Shown here one piece after another: positions 43,537 through 55,866 of a DNA stretch of 64,000 nucleotides. Location: contig CAKNEZ010000019.1 of NCBI GenBank assembly GCA_930367205.1, positions 124,001 to 188,000 on the forward strand, in the 5' to 3' direction. This DNA is from Acanthosoma haemorrhoidale. Taxonomy: Eukaryota; Arthropoda; Insecta; Hemiptera; Acanthosomatidae. Within the stretch, counting starts at the first letter, position 1, and every line of letters begins with the position of its first letter. Both the position numbers and the translations under genes were made by a program. The notes beneath the pieces are model-generated. The model saw only the letters and a list, made by a program, of their open reading frames with translations. It made no database searches and was not told the DNA's origin.

Positions 43537-43731
43537 TCCACCATAGGTGGACTCTCACTACCTTCCCGAATCCACCCGCCGCTTTTAGGCATCCCACACC
43601 CCATATCCTTTTCATACTTCCTTCAAATGGGAATCCCCTTAGTAAAAGGCACCCATCATCCCAAATAATTTCCTTTATTTTTCCTACATCCTATATTTCC
43701 AGTTGAGAGCTAAGGAAAAAAAAAAAAAAAA
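43537..43731 (+). mobile_element. LINE 3' end, 195 bp, same family as 6283-10685
   Basis: Matches the last part of the 3' UTR of the LINE at 10.5 kb closely (GACTCTCACTACCTTCC, CTTCAAATGGG, GAGAGCTAAGG) and ends in 16-17 A at 43715-43731. A strongly 5'-truncated insertion. TCTCA on both sides may be a 5-bp TSD, which is weak. Confidence 0.85.
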
Positions 43732-44453
43732 TCTCACTTAATAATTAATTATTATAGCTTTACAATTTATTGACACAAGAACAGAAAAAAAGAAACTTTA
43801 ACGAAATATATTGAACAAATTCGAATTTGCCGCTAAGGTATATGGTAGGTATGGTGACTAATAAATATTCCATAGCTTTCTTTGGGACACAAACTGCATT
43901 TTTTGTCTAGAATACTTATGTTGATGGTGGATTGTGCAAATAGTTTGTTAGCTCACGATTGACACAATTTTCGCAGTCCATTCATAACACAGTCCAAACA
44001 TTTCCGTTACTGTACTTAAAAATGTATTTTGCCAATATACCTAATTAACAGTTGTCATGGTTAAGCCAGTCCGGAGTTAGTTCCTTTCCATCGTGTGGTT
44101 ATGATGGAGTAGAACACTAACTGCAATAAGCTAGGTTTAAGGAAATCGTGTTTGACATTTATATTTTGACAAATACATCGTGAATAATTAACCAGGCTAT
44201 TATGACAACCTTATTTATGGTTGTTTACTCCTACTTGAGGTCTAAACAATTAACCTCTTTCATTGAAGCTATCGCACACATATCGATACGGCGTGAGGTC
44301 GATAGAGAGAGACAAACTTCGATCCGACAAGCACACGCTATGCTGACTGGGTCAATGTGGCACATGCCGTATCCGAGGATCAATGAAGAAAACCACCCCA
44401 TCATTCTGCGTGATAAAACCGCGACAGTAACGAGTCGGATACCGACAGGTAAG

Positions 44454-44756
44454 TTTTATAATGCCAAGAACAAGTAGAAGGGGCCTGAGCAGAACTGACC
44501 TGCCTCGTGACTTCATGGTTGTCACTGATGGTTCCTGTTATTTTTAAGTAAGCAACCGCACCCCTTCAAGACCTCCCTACTTCCCAGAATCTTATCGTTT
44601 TATTATACATATATGTCTCACCTTTAGCCCCATACCTCACTCGTTCCTAGACATTCCACCCAGTATGTAGTAAGGTAACTCTTAATATTTATATATACCA
44701 GTGTTTTGCTTGTACTTCATAATAATGCTTTTCTTTCTTTTCTATTAAAAGACTCT
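44454..44756 (+). repeat. 300-bp repeat family, copy 1
   Basis: First of four copies within 3.9 kb (others at 46876, 47209 and, inverted, 47978). Conserved landmarks: TTTTATAATGC at the left, AACAAGTAGAAGGGGC, TGAGCAGAACTG, CTGTTATTTTTAAGTAAGC, CATTCCACCCAGTATGTAGT and TAATATTTATATATACCAGT, ending in a pyrimidine-rich stretch and AAAAGACTCTA. No coding capacity. Confidence 0.85.
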
Positions 44757-45338
44757 ACTCTACAAAGATTACTTAATGGTAGTCATTCGTAAATGCAAAT
44801 GCTGGAGAAACGTGTTTCGCTTTTGAGAAGCTCCATCTCCAAGCTGTGAAATAAGCTCGAGGGTTGGTTCTAAGTCGTATCTTCTTGTCGTAAAGCCTTT
44901 TTTTTCTGCCTCAAGTACATTATTTTATCAGAACATAGCGGCTTTTAGGTATCACATTGTTATACACGACGGAACAGATGTTCTTTTGTACGAAGCTGAT
45001 TCCCACCTCTTAATAGAAAATAAATTACTAATCTACAAAGTTATACTTAAAGTACTAGGACGTACGGAATAGATCTATGGGGGCAGCAAAAAAGTCGAAC
45101 ATCAAACATCCTGAGAACAATAGTAAGTGCCCCTTATTACGTCAGAATAATCCTAATATATCCTTCATTATGATCTTAATATACCTTACATTCTTGAACT
45201 CATCCCTTCCAAGTTCACAAAATTCCATATTAGCTTATCCAACCACCCTAATCCCCTGGCACAGTCATTGCACTGCACCACTCATCCCTATAATCCTCCT
45301 TGGAGACTGAAACGGCATCGTATAAATACGGGACAGCG

Positions 45339-45430
45339 GAAGTCCTGGCAATGGTCAGCTTCTCCAATCATGTCCTGAGCGTATTGCGGGTCTTGGTCAG
45401 CCTCCGCTGGCTCGTATCGGCAGATTATTT
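45339..45430 (+). repeat. SINE-like repeat, partial copy
   Basis: Matches the reverse complement of the repeats at 55648-55866 and 62791-63018 over its first 90 bases (AGTCCTGGCAA, CAGCTTCTCCAATCATGTCC, TGAGCGTAT). It contains TGGCAATGGTC and GGCTCGTATCGG at positions where tRNA-derived SINEs have A and B boxes. Confidence 0.6.
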
Positions 45431-46303
45431 AACTGGTAGAAAAAATTCGTAAGCTGCGGATAACCCACCTTTCTAACCATTTAGTTATTAGAGCACGTAA
45501 GCCTGGTTGTAATTATTTTAAAAGAGGGGAAATGATTTATTTAAACTACCCGTTTAGATTTGATAAATGTCACTGAATGAAAATTGAGAGGCTAAGTAGT
45601 GGAGATTGAAGCATTAGTGTTGCTAATCAACTTTTTCTTTTTATGCGTTCAAACTCTACTCATGCCATGCATTGCGAATGGTTTTAGAATCGTTTAAGAA
45701 TCCATTAAAATAAATGTTTTAAAGGAGATTAATTGCCCACAACATAAATGCCTCCCTTATTCATGTTAATACGTTGACGGGTTTGAAAAGTACTTGTCGT
45801 CCTCAGGGAGTATTTAAACTGCCCTGTCTCAGAGGACTCCAGAACTGGGAGTAAAAATCTCATTTCTAAAATAGATCGTGGTCGATGTGTTTATCCGAGC
45901 GGTGGAACTATTTTCAGATCCACTTCTGACTAAACACTTCAGGGTTGTCTTATAATACCGAGGAATCGGCATTCCGTCACCAATATCAACCATTTCTAGG
46001 CTTATATATCATTTTATTCATTTATTTATTTATTCTTACAGTAGTGTGGACTCGTAGTTAGGGCAGGAAGGGCGGAACGAGCATCTTCGTGATATTTATG
46101 GAGACTACAGAGAAAGAGCATTTCAGCCTAAGGACTTGGTTCACGACGTGGTAACAGAACCCTCCTTAGCTTAGTGCAAGTTACTAGCTTGTCACACAAC
46201 ACCTTGACAGAGTTTCAAAAAAGTAAAACAGTTGAGTACGAAAAAATTAAAAATATTAAATCCTTTTTTGACTTCAATCAATTATCCTCAACCGCCTTAG
46301 CGT

Positions 46304-46444
46304 TTGATTTTTTTTTTTTTTTCTCTCATAGCCCCTTTACAGATAATTATAGATTTTCAGGCGAATCTATTTACAAATTATTTTTGTATTTTCTGTAGCG
46401 TCACTACATTATATACAGGTTTTGTTATTTTATAGAAATTATAT
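46304..46444 (-). repeat. 3'-end-like repeat, copy 2
   Basis: Second copy of 36767-36905, read on the minus strand. The T run at 46309-46322 would be its A tail. Confidence 0.65.
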
Positions 46445-46500
46445 AATGAATAAACAAGTAAGACGATACACATTATACGTGACTGGACTGAACTGACTAA

Positions 46501-46692
46501 TAAAGGGGATGTGGCTCACCTTTTTGATCAACCTTAAAACTAACTTAAATACTAATTCTTAATCTAATTTTTTTAACAGTCTGTTGCCATCGATTCGGTA
46601 GGGGTGGTGTGGTCATAGTGTTAAACACTGGGTTTGTCAGGTGCTGTAACGAGTCAAAAAACTTAATGTGTCTCCGGCGGATGAACTCACTT
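46501..46692 (-). mobile_element. LINE 3' end, same family as 1628-3131
   Basis: Minus-strand fragment with the end of the RT tail (RRHIKFFDSLQHLTNPVFNT in translation) and the 3' UTR, aligned base by base with 1628-1820. The right edge is a 5' truncation at about 46692. Confidence 0.8.
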
Positions 46693-46875
46693 TTCACCCA
46701 GCAGCGGGTGCAGATAAGCGTTTCTCAACCTGTCGAGAGAGGTATGACCTCTTTATGAGAGTCCGAAGTGTGAATCGCAGTCTTTTAAGACATTACTGGA
46801 GAAACTTAAAGCAAGGATCTTCATCGAAATAGGACATCGTTTTGGTACACACGGCTTAAGCAATTATTAGTACAG

Positions 46876-47193
46876 TTTTATAATGCTAAGATAATGTTAA
46901 AAACAAGTAGAAGGGGCTTGAGCAGAACTGTATATCTGCCTCGTGACTTGATGAAAGTCACAGATGCTTCCTGTTATTTTTAAGTAAGCAACCCTCCTTA
47001 CTCCTCTTACTCCCTATTTTCAGAATCTTATCCATTTCTTATACGTATACGTCTTAGCTTTAGCCCCAGACGCCAATTGTGCCTAGACATTCCACCCAGT
47101 ATGTAGTAACGTAACTCTCAATATTTGTATATACTAGTGTTTTGCTTTTACTTCATAATAAACCTTTTATTTCTTTTCTTTTAAAAGACTCTA
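46876..47193 (+). repeat. 300-bp repeat family, copy 2
   Basis: Complete copy; it has about 13 extra bases after the first TTTTATAATGC relative to copy 1. AATAAA near its right end. Confidence 0.85.
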
Positions 47194-47208
47194 TTTAACT
47201 AAAAACAG

Positions 47209-47402
47209 TTTTATATTGCTGAGAACAAGTAGAAGGGGCCTGAGCAGAACTGTATACCCGCCTCGTGACTTCATGGAAGTCACTGATGGTTCCTGTTATT
47301 TTTAAGTAAGCAACCGCATCCCTCCAAGACCTTCCTACTTCCCAGAATCTTATCCTATTCTTATACGTATATGTCTCAGCTTTTAGCCCTAGACCCCAAT
47401 TC
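47209..47402 (+). repeat. 300-bp repeat family, copy 3 (right end missing)
   Basis: Starts only 15 bp after copy 2 in the same orientation and stops after AGACCCCAATT, so about 110 bp of the right part are absent. Confidence 0.85.
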
Positions 47403-47977
47403 TTGAGACTAATCTCTCCTTCTCATTTTTTTTATTTCAGTTATCAAGAACAGAATTGTTACTTTATTATTTAAAATTTAGTTTTCCATCACGAGTCAGC
47501 AGTGAACCCTGTCTAGACCAATGACAGGGATACTGTTGTGTCCATAGTTAGTAAGTATCTGGGTACATTTAGCACTCATTGTAGAGTTTTTCGACCCTGT
47601 GTAAAAAGGGTACCAGACCCATCCCTATACAAGCCGTGGTCTGCTGCAACAGAAGCGGACGTAGGAAGTTAGACGGCTGATAGTTGAAGTTTCACTTCGT
47701 TCACCGCTCCCATTCGACGGAGGACATACTTCGACGAAGAAGAAAAACGACTTCATGAACTGTTTCGCTTTCTCATATTAAAATGCTTTCTCTGTCTCTT
47801 TAAGAGGCCGCTTGCAAGAAGCTGGAATAATTTCTGTAGACCTGAAGCTATTATAGACTTGTCGTTAGTTTTATAATAAGTACGAAGCTAGAATTTTCAT
47901 AAATTATCATAAAATAATAACAAATGATAATCTTCGAAATGTATCCTATATTACAGTTAAATAATCTTTGCAGAGGA

Positions 47978-48280
47978 GAGTCTTTTGAAAGAAAAGAAAG
48001 AAAAGCTATATTATGAAGTACAAGCAAAACACTAGTATATACAAATATTAAGAGTTACCTTACTACATACTGGGTGGAATGTCTAGGCACAAGTGGGGTT
48101 TGGGGCTAAAGCTGAGACATATATGTATAAGAAAAGGATAAGATTCTGGGAAGTAGGGAGGTCTTGGAGGGATGCAGTTGCTTACTTAAAAATAACAGGA
48201 ACCATCTGTGACTTTCATCAAGTCACGAGGCAGGTATACAGTCCTGCTCAAGCCCCTTCTACTTTTAGCATTATATATAA
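47978..48280 (-). repeat. 300-bp repeat family, copy 4 (inverted)
   Basis: Complete copy on the minus strand, making an inverted pair with copies 1-3. The 575 bp between copies 3 and 4 show no recognisable coding sequence. From 48281 to 49806 no gene is evident. Confidence 0.85.
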
Positions 48281-49806
48281 TATTAGCATTATATAACATA
48301 CGATTAACACAAAATTCTTCATTCATGGCTATGACCTGCTTTATTAAATGATCATCATAGCATTAATAAAATTATAATGTTAATGTATTTTATTATTGAT
48401 GTGTAGTAAATAATTATCCCAAGATATTCTGCAATACTTCAATTTAGAGATGTAAAGCATTCACTGTTTTCGTAGCAAAAGTAGGACTTTCTGTCCACCT
48501 CGCATTAAGTTTAACCGCATTAACCGACTAGTTGAATCGTGATACTATAAACAAATAATACAAATTAAAGAGTGCGAACCCCAAAAAGGAGGGGGAATAA
48601 CTTTGGCACAAAACTTGCATACTTTTATTGGGATGTCTGTTCTACTAAGCTCTATCTGGCGTCATAGTTCACGTTGGCCTTGCCGGAGGCTACTTTACCA
48701 GTGCGAGATAAACCAACCTACTTCTTCCTGAATTCGTCACTAGCGTGATCAAGGTACATACAACATTGAGTAATAATAACGTTGAGTTCAGTATATAGTG
48801 TTATACAGCACCAATTCATTAGTTGTTGATCATAATTCTTTTTCATTTCACAGAAAAGATTCATTTCCATTAAAAACATATAATTCATTCCATTGTAGAA
48901 CAAATTTATGGCTAATTTGTATTATTCCACTACAACATATCCCAGCCAGGCATAAAATAAATTAACGTTTTCAATATTAAATTAATTTCACGTAAGAACG
49001 GTACGATATTTAACGAATATAATGTGCAACGTATGTGGTAATGTGTAGTTTTAAACAATTAATTAAAGTCTGTGATTGCTTACTTCACAAGTACTCTGAA
49101 CGACAATGGTGGAAAAACTAAATTGCACTATGCGTCAATCTATTGGAAGAAAGTACTTTCTTCGTACTCGTCTTTAAATCTTTATTTATAAATTACTATA
49201 CCTTAGTATAATATTAGCATTAATAATATTGTTTTAATTGTTACATGAAAGCATTGACCTTTCACTAATAGCAACCCATTTTTGTTTTATTCTGGTGAGT
49301 AATATTACTCGATTTTTAATTTTTTTTTTCTTGTTATATTAAAACTCATATGGAGAAGTATACTATAACCTATAGAAAGTTATGAAGCGAGAAAAGAGAA
49401 CCATTGTCGTGAATGATCATTTGCAAGGCGTTAAACCATTGGCAAAACCACATTAGCTGCCTATAACGTGTTAATATCGTGCCATCAGCCCACCGGATTT
49501 TAAATTTACGGAACAAAGTTGTTTTGAAGTAATGACTCCCCTGCTGACTCTCAGATGGGAGTGATTTCTTCCACCGACATGTGCAGCATCAAAGAAACTA
49601 TGCATTAAGTCGTTTAATTCTCAAACTTCTTATGACGAAAGGTGGACATGCGTTAGTCAGAGGACCAAGTCTCATTTTGTCAGCGCGCATGGTACCTTCT
49701 TTTGTATTGCCTACAAGGCGAACACTAAAACATTGTTGTTGTTTTTTTTCAATTTGTAGAAAAATAATAGTAATAACTAACAACATCACACGACCACAAC
49801 AAGGGC

Positions 49807-50765
49807 TCAGATGGATTGACTTGTGGTCATATAGACGACACTCCTCCGGACTAATTCTTTTTCAACACGTTCTCGTAGAGCATAAGGTAAATGGCGTTCT
49901 CTTGTGAAACTAGGTTTTGCCCCTTGTCGTAGCTGCAGCTTAACTTCATAATCTGGAATGCAACCAACTTCCTCGGCAAAGACAGTTGGGAACTCAGCTA
50001 TTATCTCAGCCCACCGCAAGTACACTTGACATATGGTTTTTGGTGGTATCAATTTCTCTCCATTCAATCATTAAATCTCTAATCCATTGACACCCAAGCA
50101 ATGTTGTATGGCCAGACGGAACAATATACAGGTCACCACACGCATTTCTACCTTTATATGTGGCTGTTACCTCCACTTTTCCTCTCGGAAGAATTTCGTT
50201 GCCTGAGTACGCTCGAAAAATGGTATTTGTTGGTTGGATTTCTAGTTCCAAATTCAATTTCCTAAAATCATCCTCGTTTAGGAGAGAAAATCTTGCTCCT
50301 GAATCGACCTCCATGAGCTGGGGTTTTCTATTGATTTGGACGGGAACGATATATTTATCGGAGTCGGGGTTTACTTCGAAAAGGTCTTTAAGATATGAAA
50401 TGCCGTATTGATGTTCAGCGTTGACGTGAGAAATTGCATTTGCAGATGATACGTAACTAGGTTTTTTATTTTGTGACAGGGTGGTGATACAAACTCGTGA
50501 AACGTGTCCCTTACGGTTACATGACGTGCAATGAGCTTTATCATAATCAACGTGACAGTCTGCTAGTCTATGATTATTTCTAGCACACCTTGTACATATG
50601 TCACGAATCCCTAATGCTTTATAATCTATTCTACTTCGGCTGTGGGATCTATTTTTGGCTCCTGATGAATGAAATTTATTACGAGAATCAGGGCAGTTGG
50701 ACGAACGGTCTTTTGATGATCCAGATAGGTGATACGTGTCACTAGAAAAAGATGAAGTACCTGTA
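49807..50765 (-). pseudogene. Gypsy zinc knuckles-protease-RT start, displaced segment
   Basis: Minus-strand piece of a Gypsy element of the 37-kb type. It starts directly at the outer edge of the LTR at 50766. It reads a Ser-rich gag end, zinc knuckles CTRCARNNHRLADC and CTSCNRKGHVSRVC, then protease MEVDSGARFSLLNEDDF and GHTTLLGCQWIRDL. After a frameshift near 50040 it continues EEVGCIPDYEVKLQLRQGA and RHLPYALRERVEKELV, the start of RT, and stops. This is exactly the part that is missing from the gag/RNase H fusion at 50947-53261, which lies upstream of it on the same strand. Confidence 0.82.
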
Positions 50766-50924
50766 TGTTGTATTTGTACTGATAATAAATACATTTAAGA
50801 CCAGAAATTAGGCTTTTATTTATTATAAACCTCAGACAGTAATGACAGAGTTGAAAATAAATTTGAACAATTGAACATATGATAAATTAAACATATAGAA
50901 TATTAAGCATTACATTTCATCACA
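50766..50924 (-). repeat. Gypsy 3' LTR, 159 bp
   Basis: On the minus strand it runs from TGTGATGAAATG to ACAACA and is preceded by the polypurine tract AGAGGGGGAGA (50926-50937). It contains AATAAA. It differs clearly from the 5' LTR at 53452-53634. Confidence 0.7.
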
Positions 50925-50946
50925 TTCTCCCCCTCTATATTTTAAA

Positions 50947-52600
50947 CTAAAACTTGGTTACATAATCCTTCAGATAAGCAAGAGGCTTGAGAGTTCGTCT
51001 AGGTCTTGAGGTTTCAGTGTCAGGTGAAGGTAGGTCAATTTGAACTGTCCGATTTATATTTCGAGGACTGGAGCTATTCAGATCTAGGGTGAACGGTAGA
51101 CCTGTTCCAGCTCCTTCAGGGCTAGGTCGAATTTGAGAGATTTCTCTTTGTTCTTCAATAAGTGGAGGGGCTTCAGCTTTTAGCAATAGATCCGTGTTTC
51201 CTCTAGGGGCAAGTTGTCGTAGAGAGACAGTTGATTCACTGCCATCTTTCCGCCTAATACATGCATATTAGGGGTTAGCTTCTAGAAGTTCTGCTTCTTC
51301 TACCAAGTCGTCATACTTGCTGGACCGTATGTTTCGTTTGATGAGTACTGGCCCAGGTGTGGTAAGCCAAGTAGGTAAAGCTTCTTCGTTTGAGGTTCGG
51401 CGAGGAAAACTAAAGAATCGTTGATGAGGAGTACAATTCGTGGCTGTGCATAACAAATACCTAATGGAGTGAAGAGCTTACGGGAGAACTTCTTCCCAAT
51501 CGCGAGTCTGGAGATTTTTTGTCTTGAGAGCTAGATTTATGGTTTTCCACAAGGTACCATTCAAACGCTCCACCTGTCCATTCCCTTGAGGATTATAGGG
51601 CGTTGAGTTGCTAGTGGCTATTCCGTTGGAATGTAGGAATGATATTAATTCTCGCGAAATAAAGGAGGAACCTCTGTCCGAGTGCACATAAGCTGGAGTC
51701 CCAAAAAGCATAAAAAGATCTGTAAAACATTTTATGACAGTGCCAGAGGTTGTGTCTTTACAAGCGTAGGCGAATGGGAATCCAGAATATTCGTCTATGA
51801 TGGTCAGAATGTAGTAATTCCTCGTCTTCAAGGGGATTGGACCCTTGAAGTCTACATTTATTCGTTCAAAAGTAATAGTTGCTTTGATGAGAGTACCTTG
51901 AGATTTGTGAAAACGGGGTTTGACTTCGGCGCAAACCGAACAAGTTGAGTTGACCCTTCTAACATCTTCAACTGGAAATGGGAGATTCCTGCACCGCAGC
52001 CAGTGAACCATTCTGGTGATACCGGGATGGTTGAGAGATCGATGCAACTCCAACAGTCGATCATTGGAGATGGAGCTACAAACTCTAGATAGGGCATCAG
52101 CCTTCGTTTTTTCTCTTCCAGGGCGGTAGGTTATATCGAACTGGAAAGGAGCCAATTCGAGTCGCCAACGTAGAATTTTATCATTTTTTATTTTTCTTGA
52201 GTGTTTTTGGTTGAATACGAAAGAGAGTGCTTGTTGATCAGTTAGTAGTTGAAAATGTCTACCCAAAAGAAAAGATCTCCATTTCTTGAGAGATTCCACA
52301 ATTGCAGCTGCTTCCTTCTCAATTGCAGGGTGTGCACGTTCAGACTTAGTGAGTGTCCGTGAGAAGAACGCCACAGGCCGACCACCCTGACTCAAAGTTG
52401 CGGCCAAGGCGACGTCTGAAGCATCTGTCTCTACTACCATCTGTTCATTGTCATTCATTGTGGTAACTGCAGCTTCAGCAATACTTAGTTTTAGGTTTTC
52501 AAAATCTTTAGTAGTTTGATGATCCAGAGGGAAGGTCTTAGAGTCGGTCAGTGATCTAATTTTATCAGAATAATGTGCAATCCATTTCGAGTAGTGAGCA
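50947..52600 (-). pseudogene. Gypsy RT end, RNase H and integrase, two stops
   Basis: Minus-strand pol. From LFAHYSKWIAHYSDKI (end of RT) it continues to RNase H (VVETDASDVALAATL, FFSRTLTKSERAHPAIEKEA, LLTDQQALSFVF, KADALSRV). The integrase H2C2 finger follows (HRSLNHPGI ... CSVCAEVKPRF), then core residues in INVDFKGPIP, YVHSDRGSSF and GNGQVERLNGTL, and the C-terminal region to YLKDYVTKF at 50947. Only two in-frame TAA codons interrupt it (51478 and 51268); otherwise it is one frame. All catalytic residues of integrase are present. Confidence 0.87.
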
Positions 52601-53261
52601 AAGAGGCCTCTAGTGCAGTGGCTTTGGCTAAAATTTTATCAAAACCAGTCACAGTTGACTGCAGAAGCTGTTATGACGTCCTTATCCAGTTATGACGTAA
52701 TCCTCGAATGAACTGAGCTCTGAGGAAAATATCATTCACCGAGATACTTGTTTTCTTCCCCTCTGAATTTTTACACGAGTCGGAATTACATTCTACTTTG
52801 AATTCACAATCTCATATGTCTCGCTGTAACGCAGCAACAAATTCGGAAATCGACTGATTTTCTTTCTGGGTAATGTTCAAGAAATAGTGTTGGGTCACAA
52901 TTGCGCTACGTTCAGGGGTCAGCATGGTCATGAGATTAGAAACAAGTGTCTTACAATCAAGGGACGTGACAGGTTTTTCTGGTCCAAGGAATACGGTGAG
53001 TGCATTGTAATGTATACTACCCACAGAACCACACAAGAGCTGAGCTTTCTTTGTGTGATCGACTAAATTTTTCATTGTGCAATAATTCTCGAAACGTTCC
53101 ATATAACATGAAAATTTCTCTTTTTTTGAATCAAAGTTTTCAAAAATACTCACATTTGCGAGGTTGTTCGTGTCTGACTTGGGGTCTTATTTACTTGATG
53201 TTTGAGAGCTTAGAAGTGATGTAAGCACACCCATGAATTCTTTAAATTGTTGTGCATCCAT
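52600..53261 (-). pseudogene. Gypsy gag N-terminal part fused to RT end
   Basis: The natural start is probably ATG at 53261 (MDAQQFKEFMGVL), followed by an in-frame TAA. Then come FENFDSKKEKFSCYMERFEN, FLGPEKPVTSL and QHYFLNITQKENQSISEFVAAL, close to the gag at 37247. After a short decayed part, FDKILAKATALEAS is joined near 52610 directly to the end of RT. The gag C-terminal part, protease and most of RT are deleted. Confidence 0.82.
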
Positions 53262-53435
53262 TCTTGATGATCTTGATAATTAATCCGAACGATAAATAAA
53301 ACGGAAAACGGATAAAACAGCGAAAAAGTACAACGGAAAAGCACTCGTGGTAAAAATTACGACTTACCGCGTATACAAGGAATACGAACTACTGGCAATG
53401 TCCGTGAACTTGAAACTCGGATAGTTTAATCAGTT

Positions 53436-53450
53436 TTTTCTCGTCGCCAA
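53436..53450 (-). promoter_or_regulatory. Gypsy primer-binding site (TTGGCGACGAGAAAA)
   Basis: Same leader motif as at 37113, one base after the LTR end; it marks the 5' end of this element. Confidence 0.8.
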
Positions 53451-53451
53451 T

Positions 53452-53634
53452 TGATATGTTTAGATAAATCATGGGAAAAAACGGGTAATAAAATAATTGA
53501 TAACGTACACGTGGCTTGGAGCGAGAACATGAAGTATATTTATATAAAGGTTACAACAAGGTTACAAATAATGGTTACATGATATAAGGGTTTCAATTAT
53601 ATTAAATAGTCATTAGTTTTAATTATACATAACA
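53452..53634 (-). repeat. Gypsy 5' LTR, about 183 bp
   Basis: Minus strand, from TGTTATGTATAATT to ATATCA before the primer site. The left limit rests on the TG/CA rule. It is not similar to the LTR at the other end of the element. Confidence 0.55.
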
Positions 53635-55647
53635 GGTGCATAAACATTTCTTTTTATGTTCCAAGATCCATTTGTATGTAGTCGCCGTCTCGAAATTACA
53701 AGCTTGAGACCCGCAATACATGACAAGTTCTGTGCACTACTTCTCTTCTACCCACGTGATATCTCTACTTGGATAATGTCAATCATTAAGCACTAGGCAC
53801 ATTAGTGATTAGTCCCTTGCCTGTATGTGGCAACACTGCGTCAAGTAACCCCTGCATCCCAAGCGTCTAATTCCATGACATCCGCTAAAATTAGCTAATA
53901 ACCTTTTTGGTTGAATGAACGATGCACAGATAGGGTATTTTTAATTAATCCTGATATTGCTTGCTTGCCTGTTAGCGTTTGATGCCCTGAAATATCCCGG
54001 CTTAGAGCAGGTAGGGGACACCCGGGATAGCTCAGAGGGGAGGAGTACCATTATCATTCCCAGTTCAACAGTCAATGATCGGCCCATGAAGGAAGATTTG
54101 CCTCGTAAACCATACGGCAGGACCTCTGACATTTTTTTGTTATGAAATGATTTGTCTTATTATTGATATGTTATGATATGGTTTTATGTTTACTATTCCA
54201 TGTGTCATTTCCCCTCATTGATCCATGGTACATTTCTTGAATGGATGATCAGCCCGCTGGCTGAAGGTGGCGGAGAGACGACAGTTGGAAGAGATAGCCG
54301 GGAGCGGTGCCGGCCAGTATGTGGCGGGTCGATATACCTCCCCACCCCGCACTATTGACCCGGCGCGCACATCGCCCCCACCCCTTTCTCCCCGATTCAT
54401 GGATTTATCATAAAATAGTGTAGTGTACATTTCACTAAAATGTTACATCTTAGAAATCCGAGCTCCTTGGCAAAAACCAATGCCATATCTGAATTCAGAG
54501 GATTGAGCTCGTATAAAATCAGCTCCAAATACTTTGGCACCAAAAACACCTTTTACAATGTATACAAAATCTTTTTGGTTCTCATGTGGATATAGTTAGT
54601 GTAATTTACTATTTATTTAATTAGTGGATTCAGGGCTGGGTTATTTAATTGGAAAATTCTGCTGTAGTAAGGGTAATTATTTCTGATTCTGAGACATTTG
54701 TTTTTGAACAATTTGAATTTTATTTTAGTTTGTTTTAATAGTGGTGATACATTGAATACAACCGTGTATACATACAGACTGAAACAAAAGACAATAGGCG
54801 TGTACCAGTTTGAAAGTAGAGCCTCACCTTCGGGCCACCGAATGACATAGAAAACACTCTATCGGCGAAAACAGACGTCCCAATATTTTGACTAAAAGGA
54901 GAGCTGGGGAAAATATAACACACTTTCAAAACCCCCTAAAAAAAAATCAAAACAAAACAAAAAAAACCCGGTGGTATAATGAGTTTAACGTCCGGGCATT
55001 CATGCCTTTTTCTGAGGCCCATTCACGGTTGACTGACCCAGACGGTCTCGACCTCGCATCGCGAATTGAAACCCACACAATAGACCCGGTCCCTCACGAC
55101 CCTACCCAATTAGATTTTCATAACGACCATTACTTTTCAGAATACTATTTAGTACTGGTCATTATCCACACTTCGTCCTCAGGGATCTCTTACTTATATT
55201 GCATCAATCATCAGTCATTATAAGAATATATTCTGCTATTAGGCTCGAACGTAATCCTAAAGCAAAGATAACAGGAGGCCAATTTATTTTACGTAATATT
55301 ATTTTTAAACGAAACAGTAGCTGGATAATCAAGTTGTGGCACAGATGCAACCAAACATAGAGGAGGTGTGACGTGATTGTACATGGTTCTTAAAGTAACT
55401 TACATAAGTATTTCTTTAAGTGACAATTTTCTACAATAATGAAAAAAATATTTTTTCTGTTTCATTAAATTTATATTAATTCATAAATTAAAATGTATGT
55501 ATTACACTTGACAGAGAGACGACCAAATATACTGTACTTCACAATTATTGATTTTTTTAATATATTTATTTTTTTGTTAAGATTTGATTTTTAAATTCTT
55601 AGGATGTTTAAAGGCTTGGATACTGAAAGCATTCGACCACGCTTAAT
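53635..55647. other. 2 kb without recognisable gene
   Basis: Mixed composition with a GC-rich patch at 54240-54390. A stretch at 54030-54090 (GATAGCTCAGAGGGGAG and later AGTTCAACAGTC) vaguely resembles tRNA A and B boxes but does not fold into a tRNA. Confidence 0.5.
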
Positions 55648-55866
55648 ATACCATATTTACAATTTTCATTCACTCGCTCATTCGTACAGTATATACAAAC
55701 AGCCCAGAGCCTCCCAAATTCACATGGTTGTCACCTCCCTCGCATGCGAAAGAGGAAGCAGAGTCTTGGGCCGCGTCACCGGATACGAGCAAGTGGAGGC
55801 TGACCAAGAGCGCGAGAGCCACATACGCTCAGTACTTGATTGGAGCAACAGCCATTGCCAGGACTT
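55648..55866 (-). repeat. SINE-like repeat, copy 2
   Basis: About 220 bp shared with 62791-63018 and, at one end, with 45339-45430. Read on the minus strand it starts AGTCCTGGCAATGGC and ends in the tail GAAAATTGTAAATATGGTA. It adjoins the LINE at 55867, with which it forms an accidental fused reading frame. Confidence 0.7.

Noticed and set aside
44202..44477. 91-codon frame ending in a donor-like ACAG/GTAAGT
   Set aside because: The donor coincides with the start of repeat copy 1 and nothing upstream supports a gene.
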